Under the pieces are notes generated by a model that did no database searches, had not been told where the DNA came from, and saw only the letters and a program-made list of their open reading frames with translations. From positions 372,001 through 436,000 of the forward strand of contig MWST01000018.1 of assembly GCA_002050235.1 (NCBI GenBank): 64,000 nucleotides of DNA, given 5' to 3'. A program made the position numbers and the translations under genes. This DNA is from Polyangiaceae bacterium UTPRO1. GTDB lineage: Bacteria > Desulfobacterota > Binatia > UTPRO1. This document shows positions 37,388-50,489 of this stretch, piece by piece; the stretch's first letter is position 1; the number at the start of each line of letters is the position of its first letter.

Positions 37388-38344
37388 ATGGCGCCGCTAT
37401 CGAGGACTGGCCGCTCTTCCGGCCGCGGGGCGCGGCCCGTGGTCACCCGCTTCGAGCTACCCGTAGCGCCGCCGTTCCGGCTCGATCTCACGGTGCACGC
37501 GCTCCGCCGCGTACCCAGCAACGTGGTCGACGTGCTCACTGCGAGCGGCGATTACCTGCATGCGTTCGCGGCGGCGAAGGGCCCCGGGATCGTGCGCGTC
37601 GCACAGCCGCGCCCCGAGGCGCTCGCGGTCACGATCACGCGCCGCGTCCGCAACGCCGCCGACGACCGGCGCGTGCTGGCGCTGCTGCGCCGCACGCTCG
37701 GCATCGATCGCGATCTGACGGCGTTCTACGCAGCGGCGTCCCGGCTGCGGTGGCTCGCGCCGCTCGCCCGCCGCATGCGCGGCATCAAGCCGCCGCGCTA
37801 TCGTTCGTTGTGGGAGGCCTGCGTCAACAGCATCGTCTTCCAGCAGGTGAGCCTCCATGCCGCGACGGCGGTGGTGCGGCGCCTGGTCACGACGTTCGGC
37901 GCCTCGGTCGCCGGCGTCGACGAGCCGCTGTACGTGTTCCCGGAGGTCGGCCGCGTGCTGCGCGCCAGCGACGCCGAGCTGCGGGCTCTTGGACTCAGTG
38001 CGGCCAAGGTCGCGACGCTGCGCCGCATCGGCGAGACCATCGCCGCGGGGACGCTCTCGGAGGCGATGATCGAGGCGCGGCCGAGCAACGAGGCGGCGGA
38101 GCTGCTGTGTACGGTGAAAGGGATCGGGCCGTGGACGGCGAGCGTCATCCTGTTGCGCGGCTTCGGGCGCCTCGACGTTTTTCCCGGGAACGACTCCGGC
38201 GTCGCCCGCAGCTTCGCGCTCGTCGCCGGCGACGGCGCGACCGCCGTCGACGATGTCGTGGGCGCGCTCGCGCCGCAGCAGGGGATGCTCTACTTCCACC
38301 TGCTGCTGGCGCGCCTGGAGAGCCGCGGCGACATCGGCAGGTGA
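37388..38344 (+). CDS. AlkA-type DNA-3-methyladenine glycosylase
   Basis: Base-excision repair glycosylase of 318 residues with an HhH-GPD fold. The N-terminal domain (about 1-100) is the AlkA-like beta domain. SLWEACVNSIVFQQVSLHAA begins the helical core; the helix-hairpin-helix is CTVKGIGPWTASVILLRGFG; and the catalytic Asp lies in LDVFPGNDSGVARSF. It removes alkylated purines from DNA in family members. The first 20 residues are basic and may be non-homologous; a later start is possible. Confidence 0.9.
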   Translation: MAPLSRTGRSSGRGARPVVTRFELPVAPPFRLDLTVHALRRVPSNVVDVLTASGDYLHAFAAAKGPGIVRVAQPRPEALAVTITRRVRNAADDRRVLALLRRTLGIDRDLTAFYAAASRLRWLAPLARRMRGIKPPRYRSLWEACVNSIVFQQVSLHAATAVVRRLVTTFGASVAGVDEPLYVFPEVGRVLRASDAELRALGLSAAKVATLRRIGETIAAGTLSEAMIEARPSNEAAELLCTVKGIGPWTASVILLRGFGRLDVFPGNDSGVARSFALVAGDGATAVDDVVGALAPQQGMLYFHLLLARLESRGDIGR

Positions 38345-38463
38345 AGCCCCGAGGGCTCGATGCTTCTACGACCGAGGACGGTGAGATAGCCCGGGCTGCT
38401 GCACGCCGCGCCGGGCGCCATCCGCCGCGGCCGCGAAATCGCGCTCCGCGAGCGTCGCGTTCC

Positions 38464-39336
38464 TCAGGCCTCCATACCCAGCTTCAACGGCAGCGTCGGA
38501 TCGGCAACCCATTCCAGCATCGATCCGTCGTAGACGGCGATATTGGGGTGTCCGCAGAGCGTCAGCGCCAAGGCGTCCATCGTCGCCGAGATTCCTCCTC
38601 CGCAGTAGCAGATGACCCGCGGCTTCTCGAAGGCGCCGACCGCCGCGAACAGGGGTCGCAGGCGCGCGACCGGCAGGAACGTGCCGTCCGCGGCGTCGAT
38701 CAGCGTGTCATAGAAGACGTTGCGACTGCCGGGAATGTGGCCGGCGCGGCCGTATACGTTTTTCTCGCCGGCGTAGACGGCCGGCGCGAGCGCGTTGATC
38801 GTGCACACGTCACCGTCGGATATCGCAGCCTGGACGGCGTGGCGGTCGGCCCACAGCTCGGGGCGCGGTCGGGCCGTGAGCAGCGCCGGTTTTGGCGCCT
38901 GCGCCCCGGACTCGAGCGTCCGTCCCTCGCGCTTCCACTTCGCGAGACCGCCGTCGAGCACCGCCACGTTTTCGCACCCGACGCTGCGTAGCATCCACCA
39001 CAGGCGGGTCGCCCACATCGGACTGCCGCTGCTGTAGACGACGGTGCGACGTCCGTCGCCGACTCCGAGCGCGCCGATCCTCGCACAGAGCTCCGCGGCC
39101 GGCGGCATCATGAACCTCACTTCCGCAGAGCGATCCGAGAACTCCTCGATCAGGTCCACGAACTGCGCGCCGGGCACGTGCTCCGCGGCGAATTGTGCAC
39201 GCCCGCTCTCCGTGCGGTAGCCGTAGCCTTCCGGGTTCGGGTGCAGGAACACGGTAGCGTCGAGAATGGAGAGGTCGGGCGCCGCGAGCTGCTGCGCGAG
39301 CCAGTCGGTGCCCACCAGGTGCCCAGGCATTTTCAT
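38464..39336 (-). CDS. two-domain rhodanese / mercaptopyruvate sulfurtransferase
   Basis: A 290-residue sulfurtransferase with tandem rhodanese domains. The N-terminal domain (about 8-140; AEHVPGAQFVDLIEEFSD, VVYSSGSPMWATRLWWML, VLDGGLAKWKREGR) lacks a catalytic Cys. The C-terminal domain (about 155-290) has the loop CYCGGGISATMDAL with catalytic Cys245, and GHIPGSRNVFYD. The CGGGIS loop is close to that of 3-mercaptopyruvate or thiosulfate sulfurtransferases. Two ATGs lie close together; GAGGAGG precedes the first. Cytosolic. It stands alone. Confidence 0.9.
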   Translation of the reverse strand: MKMPGHLVGTDWLAQQLAAPDLSILDATVFLHPNPEGYGYRTESGRAQFAAEHVPGAQFVDLIEEFSDRSAEVRFMMPPAAELCARIGALGVGDGRRTVVYSSGSPMWATRLWWMLRSVGCENVAVLDGGLAKWKREGRTLESGAQAPKPALLTARPRPELWADRHAVQAAISDGDVCTINALAPAVYAGEKNVYGRAGHIPGSRNVFYDTLIDAADGTFLPVARLRPLFAAVGAFEKPRVICYCGGGISATMDALALTLCGHPNIAVYDGSMLEWVADPTLPLKLGMEA

Positions 39337-39383
39337 CTGCTGCTCCTCCTCGTATGTGCCGGTAGCTCGCGCCGCGTCCGATG

Positions 39384-39880
39384 CTACCGCGCGGGAAAGC
39401 GACGATCGACCTCATCACGCAGGCCGATCAACATCGCGCGCAAGGACCGTTTCAGCAACAGCGACTGGATCGCTCCAGGAAGCGGCCGCCCGATGTCGAT
39501 CCATGCGCGATAAGTCACGAGGGTTCCCGAATGGTCCGTCAGCGCAGTCAGGCGCCACATGCCCGCAGTGCCGCCGATGTCGTTATCGACGTCATGTCTA
39601 CTGGCGGATGATCGATGATGCCGGTGACATGGATCGTCCCGCGAACCGACTGCGTGTCGTCGGTTTCCGAGGTTTCGGCGACGAGCACTTCGCGCTGGAC
39701 CAGGGCTCGCCAGTCCGCCGCAGAATACGAGGAACGTAAATCGACCGCATCCTCCCCACACGCCACACACGCTGGGCTCGCCAGGTCCGGAGGCAACTCG
39801 ATCGCATGCGACTTGGTTGCGGGGTACACGAGGAAGGTCGTCAGCAACAACGATTCGCCTATCCGTCGACGAACGCTCAT
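39384..39880 (-). pseudogene. START/SRPBCC-domain protein remnant, internally deleted and frameshifted
   Basis: Reading from ATG 39880, a signal peptide (MSVRRRIGESLLLTTFLVYP) and the start of a periplasmic START-type domain are seen up to GIIDHPPVD, after which the frame runs off and stops at 39548. From about 39588 to 39384 a different frame gives the C-terminal half: GGTAGMWRLTALTDHSGTLV, TYRAWIDIGRPLPGAIQSLL and RAMLIGLRDEVDRRF. An intact family member would have some 60-80 more residues between these parts, so the gene has lost its middle and changed frame near 39585-39605. Its start overlaps (ATGA) the stop of the LolA-like remnant. Confidence 0.65.
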
Positions 39881-40116
39881 CGCACGCCTCGAGCGAGGGC
39901 ACCCTTGGTGCACATCTCGTCGCCGAGATCTCGGTCGAGCGCGACACCGTCCAAACGAAGCACTGTGCGAGACTTCGACGCCACGGTGTAGGCCTCGATG
40001 CGAAGCGGTAACGGAATGACGCTGATCGCGTGGATGTCCGTCGCGGGGATCGTTTTCACGAGTGTGCCGTTCCCGCCGTACAACTCCAGACGCCGGACGA
40101 CCGATTCTAAACGGAA
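39877..40116 (-). pseudogene. 3' remnant of LolA-like outer membrane lipoprotein-sorting protein gene
   Basis: An open stretch of about 79 codons beginning just after a TAA and lacking any good start: RRLELYGGNGTLVKTI, PLPLRIEAYTVASKSRTVLR and DEMCTKGALARG. This matches the C-terminal part of LolA-like outer membrane lipoprotein-sorting proteins (strand with G.LVK, then the T.L.L strand, and FT...L+RG at the end, here degraded to MCTKGALARG). The 5' two thirds are missing. It joins the START remnant by an ATGA overlap, so both come from one decayed operon. Confidence 0.55.
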
Positions 40117-40165
40117 TTACCTGAGGTCGCGGTTGCCTGACAACCTGTTGCTGCCCTCCCGATGC

Positions 40166-40888
40166 TCAGCGCAGCAGCGCCCGCAGGCCCGAGGCTACCT
40201 TGGCAGCGATCGCCGTTATCCCCGCGGCGTCGCGGAGGAGGGCGTTGTTGACCTCGAGCTCGAGGTAGCGCAGCCCGTGGCGGGTGCCGTGGACGTGCGC
40301 CGAGTAGATGAGGCCGGCGAGCCCGGAGTAGGGCTCGTTGTGCCGCACCGTCAGTCCGGTTGCGGTGAGCGCGTCGGCGAGCGCGCCGGCGAGCTCGAAG
40401 TGATCGTCGTAGAGGACGCCGACCGCGAAGGCGCGCCGCTCTCCGGCGAGCTCGGGCGTGAAGCTGTGGACGCTCACCAGGATCGTCGTGTCCGGACGCC
40501 CCGCGAGCACGTCGTCGACGGCTGCGTGATAGGGCGCGTGCCAGCGGGCGATGCGCTCGGCGCGCGCCGCGGCGGCGAGGCCGCGGTTCCCGGGGACGAC
40601 GAGGCCGTGGCTCTCTTCGACGATCAGGTCGCGGTCGCCGAGGTCGCGGTTGCAGTCGACGAGCAGCCGCGAACCGCCGCTCTCGACGACCGGGGCCGCG
40701 AAGGCGGCCGCGAGCGCGTGCCCCAGCGCCGCGGCGCCGATGTCCCAGGCGACGTGGTCGGCGAGCTCGGCGGGTCCGAGTCCCAGGCTCGCGTACTCGT
40801 CCGGCACGGCGGCCGAGGCGTGCTCGACGGTGAAGACGAAGGGCGCCCGCGCCTCTCCGCGGCGGACGTGGAACGGGGGATGCGGCAC
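40166..40888 (-). CDS. N-formylglutamate amidohydrolase family protein
   Basis: A hydrolase of about 240 residues in the N-formylglutamate amidohydrolase family (histidine degradation in classical members). The motifs are TVEHASAAVPDEYASLGL, HVAWDIGAAALGHALA, SRLLVDCNRDLGDRDLI, SVHSFTPELAGERR and RYLELEVNNALLRD. The start is uncertain: GTG 40888 gives the conserved core directly; ATG 40990 would overlap the region just before the divergent acyl-CoA synthetase and adds an Ala/Arg-rich leader. No other histidine-utilisation gene is nearby, so the true substrate may differ. Confidence 0.85.
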   Translation of the reverse strand: MPHPPFHVRRGEARAPFVFTVEHASAAVPDEYASLGLGPAELADHVAWDIGAAALGHALAAAFAAPVVESGGSRLLVDCNRDLGDRDLIVEESHGLVVPGNRGLAAAARAERIARWHAPYHAAVDDVLAGRPDTTILVSVHSFTPELAGERRAFAVGVLYDDHFELAGALADALTATGLTVRHNEPYSGLAGLIYSAHVHGTRHGLRYLELEVNNALLRDAAGITAIAAKVASGLRALLR

Positions 40889-41024
40889 GCGTAGTTCCGT
40901 ACTATGCGGCGCGGCGCGGCGCCATCTACCGCGGCGGCAGGCGGCTGCGGGAACGCGCGCCGAGCGGGCGCACGGAGCCGCGGCTGGCATGAGCGGCGCG
41001 ACCCGCGCTAAGACCGATACCATC

Positions 41025-42653
41025 ATGCACCTCTCTTTCGCATCGATATGGGAAGCCGTCGCCGATGCGACGCCGGATGCGCCCGCGGTCGTCCACGGAG
41101 CGCGCCGGATCTCGTGGCGCGACTACGACCTCCGCGCTGCGCGCCTGGCGCAGGCCTTTCTCGACGCCGGCCTCGGAGCCCACAGCAAGGTCGGCATGTA
41201 CCTCTACAACGCCCCCGAGTACTGCGAGACGAACTTCGCCGCCATGAAGATCCGCGGCGTCCCGGTGAACGTCAGCTACCGCTACCTCGACGACGAGCTG
41301 GCGTACCTGATCGAGGACTCCGACATGGAGGCGCTCGTCTACCATTCGTCGCTCGCCGACCGCGTCGCCGCGGTGCGCTCGCGGGCGCCGCGCCTCAAGC
41401 TCTTCGTCGAAGTCGACGACGGGCCGGCGGCGGGCGGTCGCGTGCCGGTCGCGGGGGCCGTCGGCTACGACGCCATCCAGGCCGGCGTCGCTCCGGCTGC
41501 GCGCATCGCGCCGCAGGGCGACGAGATCTACATGCTCTATACCGGTGGCACCACCGGCATGCCCAAGGGCGTGATGTACGCGATGACCGAGTTCGTCGGT
41601 TTCTTTCTCAAGACCTACCCGTCGATGATCGGGCAGGCGAAGATCCCGGATCCGGCGCTGATCCCCGAGATCGCGCGGCGCACGCGCGCCGACGGTACGG
41701 CATGGGTCAGCATGTCCGGTCCGCCGCTCATGCACGGCACCGGATGCTGGCTCGGCATGATGGTGCCGCAGATGCTCGGCGGCACCGCGGTGCTGCTCGA
41801 GGGCAAGTCGTTCGATCCGGTCGAGCTCTGCTCGGTCGTGGAGCGCGAGCGCGTCAATCTCGTGGTGGTCGTCGGCGACGCTTTCGCGAAGCCGCTGCTG
41901 CGCGCGCTCGACGAGCGGTCCGGACGCTTCGAGCTCTCGTGCCTCAAGCTCATGGTGTCGTCGGGCACGATGTTCTCGTTCGAAGTGAAGCAGGGCCTGG
42001 TGAAGCACATACCGGAGCTCACGATCGTCGACGTGCTCGGCTCGACCGAGGGCGGCATGGGTCAGTCGACGGTGCGCGCCGGCATGAGCGTCGAGACCGC
42101 CCGCTTCAAGCTCAACCCGACGACCAAGGTCTTCACCGCCGACGACCGCGAGGTGACGCCGGGCTCGGGCGAGATCGGCTTCATCGCCAACGGCGGCATG
42201 GTCCCGCTCGGCTACTACAAGGATCCCGAGAAGTCGGCGCGCACGTTCCGCGAGGTCGGCGGCGTCCGCTACGCGTTTCCCGGCGACATGGCGACCGTCG
42301 AAGCCGACGGCCGCGTGACGCTCCTCGGACGCGGCTCCAACTGCATCAACACCGGCGGCGAGAAGGTGTTCCCGGAGGAAGTGGAGGAGGCACTGAAGAC
42401 GCACCCGGCCGTCGAGGACGCGCTCGTCTTCGGCGTCCCCGACGAGCGCTTCGGTCAGCGCGTGGTCGGCGTCGCGGCACTGGCCAAGGGCGCCGCTGGA
42501 GTTCCGGCGGCGATCCTCGCGGCGCTCAAGCGCCATCTCGCCAGCTACAAGGTCCCCAAGGAGCTGCTCGTCGTCGAGCGCGTGCCGCGCGCCCCCAACG
42601 GCAAGCCCGACTACGCGACGGCGAAGCGCATCTTCGAGTCGACGCCGCGGTAG
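41025..42653 (+). CDS. acyl-CoA synthetase (AMP-forming)
   Basis: ANL-superfamily ligase, 542 residues from ATG 41025 (MHLSFASIWEAVADATPDAP is a family-like N-terminus; ATG 40989 is an alternative). It activates a carboxylic acid with ATP to the CoA thioester. The P-loop is YTGGTTGMPKGV, the adenylate motif is VLGSTEGG, the hinge is GRGSNCINTGGEKVFPEEVE, and the catalytic Lys is in APNGKPDYATAK. The long insert around MTEFVGFFLKTYPSM is seen in branches that act on bulky or steroid-like acids. Divergent from the N-formylglutamate amidohydrolase gene. Confidence 0.93.
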   Translation: MHLSFASIWEAVADATPDAPAVVHGARRISWRDYDLRAARLAQAFLDAGLGAHSKVGMYLYNAPEYCETNFAAMKIRGVPVNVSYRYLDDELAYLIEDSDMEALVYHSSLADRVAAVRSRAPRLKLFVEVDDGPAAGGRVPVAGAVGYDAIQAGVAPAARIAPQGDEIYMLYTGGTTGMPKGVMYAMTEFVGFFLKTYPSMIGQAKIPDPALIPEIARRTRADGTAWVSMSGPPLMHGTGCWLGMMVPQMLGGTAVLLEGKSFDPVELCSVVERERVNLVVVVGDAFAKPLLRALDERSGRFELSCLKLMVSSGTMFSFEVKQGLVKHIPELTIVDVLGSTEGGMGQSTVRAGMSVETARFKLNPTTKVFTADDREVTPGSGEIGFIANGGMVPLGYYKDPEKSARTFREVGGVRYAFPGDMATVEADGRVTLLGRGSNCINTGGEKVFPEEVEEALKTHPAVEDALVFGVPDERFGQRVVGVAALAKGAAGVPAAILAALKRHLASYKVPKELLVVERVPRAPNGKPDYATAKRIFESTPR

Positions 42654-42682
42654 GAGGCGCCGCCGGCCGGTCGCGCGCGGCG

Positions 42683-43756
42683 CTACCGGCGCGGTCCGGC
42701 GTCGAGCCGGAGCGGCTGCTCCTCGGCTACCTTCCAGCCGCTCGTCGTCCGCACGTAGGCGGTATCGATCGCATCGCGCGGCAGACAGCCGGCGCGGGCG
42801 CGGACGACCTTCTCCATCTCACCGACTGCGAGCGTCGTCACCTTCGGCGCCGGGATCGGCGCCGGCGCGGTGCCGGCGACGAGCGGCTCGGCGACGCCGC
42901 GCACGGCGTTGCCTGCGACATACACCGGTCCGGCACCCTTGAAGCGCAGCGCCGAGTGCGGCTTGCCGCCGATCGAGCGAGCGTAGGGCGAGAGCGCGAA
43001 GAGCGAGCCGACGACGTTCCCCGTGGCTCCGTCCTCGAAGCGGCTTCCCCACTCGCCCCAGTCTTCGACGATGACGTTGCGGATGTCGGCGACGATAGCG
43101 CCCGAGATGATCGGGCTGCGGATCGCGCCCTTCATGATCCAGTTGTGGTGCAGCGAGATGTTGTTGGTGCCGCCGTACTTGCAATAGATCGACCGCGTCG
43201 CGCCGGCGACGAAGGTGTACTGCACCGTTACGTCGTGGGCTCCGTAGCCGATCGAGATGCCGTCGTCGTGGGCGCCCGTCGACGATACGTGGGTGACTAC
43301 GACGCGGTAGGCCTCGGGACCGTCGATGCGCAGATTGTCGTCGCCGTTGCGGAGGCGGAGGTCGCGGACGATGACGTCGTTGGTGCGGATGTCGACGATC
43401 GCCGTCCCCTCCTTCATCGCCGCGCCGTCGAGCGTGGCGCCGCCGCCCTCGATCGTGAGGTTCGGCTTGCCGAGGATGGGGAGCTTCTTCTCGATGCGGA
43501 TCGGCGTCGTGACCGCGAAGCGGATGATGGCATTGCCGCTCGCCGCTGCATCGGCGAAAGCGGCGCGCACGGCTTCCTCGGTAGGTTCGGTGATCGTGAT
43601 GACGCGGCCGCCGGTGCCGCCGCTGGTCTCGGCGCCGAAGCCCTCGAGCGGCTCGTGGCCCGGCTGCGGCAGCGAATTCGGCACCAGGCCTAGAGGCGAG
43701 CACGCGGACATCGCCAGGATCGACAGCGCCAGCATCGCCGCGAGGAGGTTCCTCAC
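42683..43756 (-). CDS. pectate-lyase-like (PL1-type) lipoprotein
   Basis: A 357-residue predicted lipoprotein with a right-handed beta-helix of pectate lyase type. The signal region ends in LSILAMSAC (lipobox near residue 20). GFGAETSGGTGG and NLTIEGGGATLDG begin the helix, and DGISIGYGAHDVTVQ, NNISLHHNWIMKGAIRSP match the conserved calcium and catalytic-Arg strands of PL1 enzymes. It starts at a GTG; no clear ribosome site. Divergent from acnA across 95 bases. A polygalacturonate-degrading role is the family default; a surface polysaccharide target is equally possible. Confidence 0.85.
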   Translation of the reverse strand: MRNLLAAMLALSILAMSACSPLGLVPNSLPQPGHEPLEGFGAETSGGTGGRVITITEPTEEAVRAAFADAAASGNAIIRFAVTTPIRIEKKLPILGKPNLTIEGGGATLDGAAMKEGTAIVDIRTNDVIVRDLRLRNGDDNLRIDGPEAYRVVVTHVSSTGAHDDGISIGYGAHDVTVQYTFVAGATRSIYCKYGGTNNISLHHNWIMKGAIRSPIISGAIVADIRNVIVEDWGEWGSRFEDGATGNVVGSLFALSPYARSIGGKPHSALRFKGAGPVYVAGNAVRGVAEPLVAGTAPAPIPAPKVTTLAVGEMEKVVRARAGCLPRDAIDTAYVRTTSGWKVAEEQPLRLDAGPRR

Positions 43757-43851
43757 CGCGCCACCATAGCGCCGCCGGCGGCGTCGTCCAGCCCGGGCGG
43801 CTTGCACCCCCCGGTCGCGAGGTGCACAGTGGCGCCCCTGGGGAGGAGCCC

Positions 43852-47874
<4,023 letters not shown>

Positions 47875-48721
47875 AGACGATCGCCGAGCCGTCGCGCGAC
47901 CCACGCGGCGGCGAGCAGGGCGCAGAGGATCGCGACGACGGCCTGACCCGGCGGTAGGTCGCGGTCGTTGGCGACGACGAATCCGGCGATCGCCGCGGCG
48001 AGCCCGACGAGCGGGCTCGCCCAGAGCATCTGCCCGACCTCGCGGCAGAGCTGTTTCGTGACCAGCGCCGGCAGGACGAGGAGCCCGAAGCTGAAGACGA
48101 CGCCGGAGACGTGGATGGCGATCCCCATGGCGGCGCCGAGCCCGATCGCCAGTGCCCGATTCCAGACGGCGACGCGAACTCCGACTGCGCTCGCCATCTC
48201 GGGATCCATGAGCACGAGCCGCAGCGGCGCGCTCCACAGGGCGGTCGCCACGGCGGCGAGCATGAAGAGCCCCGCGAGCACGGCGACATCGACGGCGCCG
48301 GCGCCGATGATCGTGCTCGCGAGCAGGCGGTTGATCTCGTCCATGCCGTGCGGGCTGTGCGCCAGGAGGAGCACGGCGAAGCAGCTGCCGGTGAGGAACA
48401 CCCAGCCGGTGATCGCCTCGGGCGTCTCGCGCCGCGGCTGCGCCGCCGCCGTCGCCAGTGCGCCGGCGACGGCGAAGAGGCCGCCGACGAGCGTGTGGGC
48501 CCAGTCGTCGCCGCACCAGGCGCACCGCGCGAGGGCCGGCGAGCCGCCGACGTAGATCGCGACCGCGATGCCGAGCACCGACGCCTGCGCGACGGCGGCG
48601 CCGAAGAAGATCTGATCGCGGGTCACGACGACGACCCCGAGGAGGGCGAGCAAGAGCGCGATCGACCACCCCGCGAGATAGGCGTCGTGGAAGAGCGGCC
48701 ACGAGGCGACGAACTCCGCGA

Positions 48722-49447
48722 TCATGCGAATGCCGCCGCGGATACGGCGACGCCGTACGCGCGCTCGAGGCGCACCCGCGTGAGGATCGCCGCCGCCGGC
48801 CCGACCTCGACGGTGCCGCCGTGGAAGAGCGCAGCGTGCGTCGCGTGGCGCCGCGCGCTGGCGAGGTCGTGCGAAACGTAGAGCGTCGTGACGCCATGAT
48901 TGCGATTGATGACATCGAGGAGCGCGAGCAGGCGCTCCTCGGCCGCGAAGTCCAGGCCGGTCTCGGGTTCGTCGAGCACCAGCAGCGTCGGGCGGCGGAC
49001 GAGAGCGCGCGCGAGCATGACGCGTTGGCGTTGTCCGCCCGAGAGCGTCCAGAAGTCGTCACCCAGGCGCCCGCCGAGGCCGACCTGCTCGAGCGCCTGC
49101 ACGATGCGTTCCCCGGCCTCTTTGCGTCCGATGCCGAGGCCGACGAGCCCGAGCGCCACCTGCTCGCGCACGGTCGTCGGCACCGAGGGGTCGACGACGC
49201 TTCGCTGGGGCACGAATGCCCGCCGTTGGCGGGCGCCGCGCACCGGATCGATCCAGAGCTCTCCCGCGCTCGGGGTCACGAGCCCGAAGAGCGCGCGTAC
49301 GAACGTGCTCTTCCCCGCACCGTTCGGGCCGACGAAGAACCAATACTCGCCGGCGCGGATCTCGAGCCGCACGTTCCGCAATACCGGGACCCCGGCGTAG
49401 CCGAGCACCAGATCGGTGGCTCGGACCAGCACCTCGGCGCCGGTCAC
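48722..49447 (-). CDS. metal ABC transporter ATP-binding protein, ZnuC type
   Basis: A 241-residue ATPase of the metal importer. Walker A is GPNGAGKSTFVRALFG, the signature is LSGGQRQRVMLARALVRRP and Walker B is LLVLDEPETGLDF, with the H-loop in LYVSHDLAS. The start is a GTG that overlaps the stop of the binding-protein gene (GTGA). The reading frame extends upstream antisense through the binding protein, but those residues are not conserved. Third gene of the four-gene operon OMP-SBP-ATPase-permease. Confidence 0.92.
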   Translation of the reverse strand: MTGAEVLVRATDLVLGYAGVPVLRNVRLEIRAGEYWFFVGPNGAGKSTFVRALFGLVTPSAGELWIDPVRGARQRRAFVPQRSVVDPSVPTTVREQVALGLVGLGIGRKEAGERIVQALEQVGLGGRLGDDFWTLSGGQRQRVMLARALVRRPTLLVLDEPETGLDFAAEERLLALLDVINRNHGVTTLYVSHDLASARRHATHAALFHGGTVEVGPAAAILTRVRLERAYGVAVSAAAFA

Positions 49448-50484
49448 GACCTCAGCCCGGCGGCGACCTGGCGCACGTTGTAGTCGATGAGCTCCACGTA
49501 GTCGTCGGTACCCGGCCGGGAGCCGACCTGGTTCGCCATCGCCAGCACGGTAGCGCCGGTCTGGTCGGCGACGAAGCGGGCGTGGCGCGGGTCGTAGTAG
49601 GCGGAGGCGAGCACGACCCGTACGTGCTCGCCTCGCATCAGCGCGACGACATCGGCGAGGTGCTTGGTAGTCGGCGGCACTCCTGGCTTCGGCTCGAGGT
49701 CGGCGACGACTACGAGTCCGAACCGACGCGCGAAGTACGGCCACATCGGATGGTCGTCGACCACCTTGGCGCCGAAATCGGCGGCGAGCGCGCCGAGCCA
49801 GCCGCCGAGGGCGTTCTCCTCGCCCTGCCCGCGGAGGAAGTCGACGAGCTTTCCGTGCTCGGCGAGGAGGGCCAGCTTGACGACGTCGTATCTGGCGGCG
49901 AGCGCGCTGCCGACGAGGCCGATCGCGACCCGCTTCCGGAACGCCTCCAGCCGCTCGTCGAAGCCCGCTTGCGCCGCCGGCCGGAGGGCCGCCAGTCTGT
50001 CCCGCACCGCGGCGGCGACCAGCGTTCCGTTCAGCGGGTCGAGGAGGTAGTGCGGGTTGCCGCCGGGATGGACGTCGCCCATCGAGCGGTCGACCGTCCC
50101 CGTCGGCAACCCGAGCGGTGTGATCGCCGTCGCGGCATCGAGGAAGCCGGCACCTCCGGGGAGCACGGCGGCGTTGCGCGCGTTGTTTGTCAGGATCGGC
50201 AGCCATCCGCTCTCGAGGTCCATACCGACCTGGACGAGGAGATCACAGGCGTTCAATGACTTGATGAGGCTCGGGCGGGCGGGCGTGAAGTGCGGATCTT
50301 CCGTCGGCTTGGTGAAGACCTCGACGGTGACTTGATCGCCGCCGACGGCACGGACGATGGCGCCGAGCTCGGGCACGGTGGCGCAAACGGCAAGCGGCGG
50401 CTCGGCCCGGACGGGTGCGGCCGCGGCCACGAGCAGTGCCGTCGCCGTCGCTACTACGGTTGCGATCGTCGGGCGCAAGTTCAT
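49444..50484 (-). CDS. metal ABC transporter substrate-binding protein, ZnuA/TroA type
   Basis: Periplasmic high-affinity binding protein, 346 residues with a signal peptide (VVATATALLVAAAAPVRAE). The metal site can be traced: KPTEDPHFTPARPS (first His), DVHPGGNPHYLLDP (second His), a His/Asp in AEHGKLVDF, VVDDHPMWPYFARRFGL and SAYYDPRHARF with the C-terminal acidic residue. No long His/Asp-rich loop as in some ZnuA is seen. Zinc is the likely substrate; manganese is possible. The strong GAGGAGG lies immediately before ATG 50484 with no spacer; a TTG two codons downstream would have correct spacing and may be the true start. Confidence 0.88.
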   Translation of the reverse strand: MNLRPTIATVVATATALLVAAAAPVRAEPPLAVCATVPELGAIVRAVGGDQVTVEVFTKPTEDPHFTPARPSLIKSLNACDLLVQVGMDLESGWLPILTNNARNAAVLPGGAGFLDAATAITPLGLPTGTVDRSMGDVHPGGNPHYLLDPLNGTLVAAAVRDRLAALRPAAQAGFDERLEAFRKRVAIGLVGSALAARYDVVKLALLAEHGKLVDFLRGQGEENALGGWLGALAADFGAKVVDDHPMWPYFARRFGLVVVADLEPKPGVPPTTKHLADVVALMRGEHVRVVLASAYYDPRHARFVADQTGATVLAMANQVGSRPGTDDYVELIDYNVRQVAAGLRS

Positions 50485-50489
50485 CCTCC

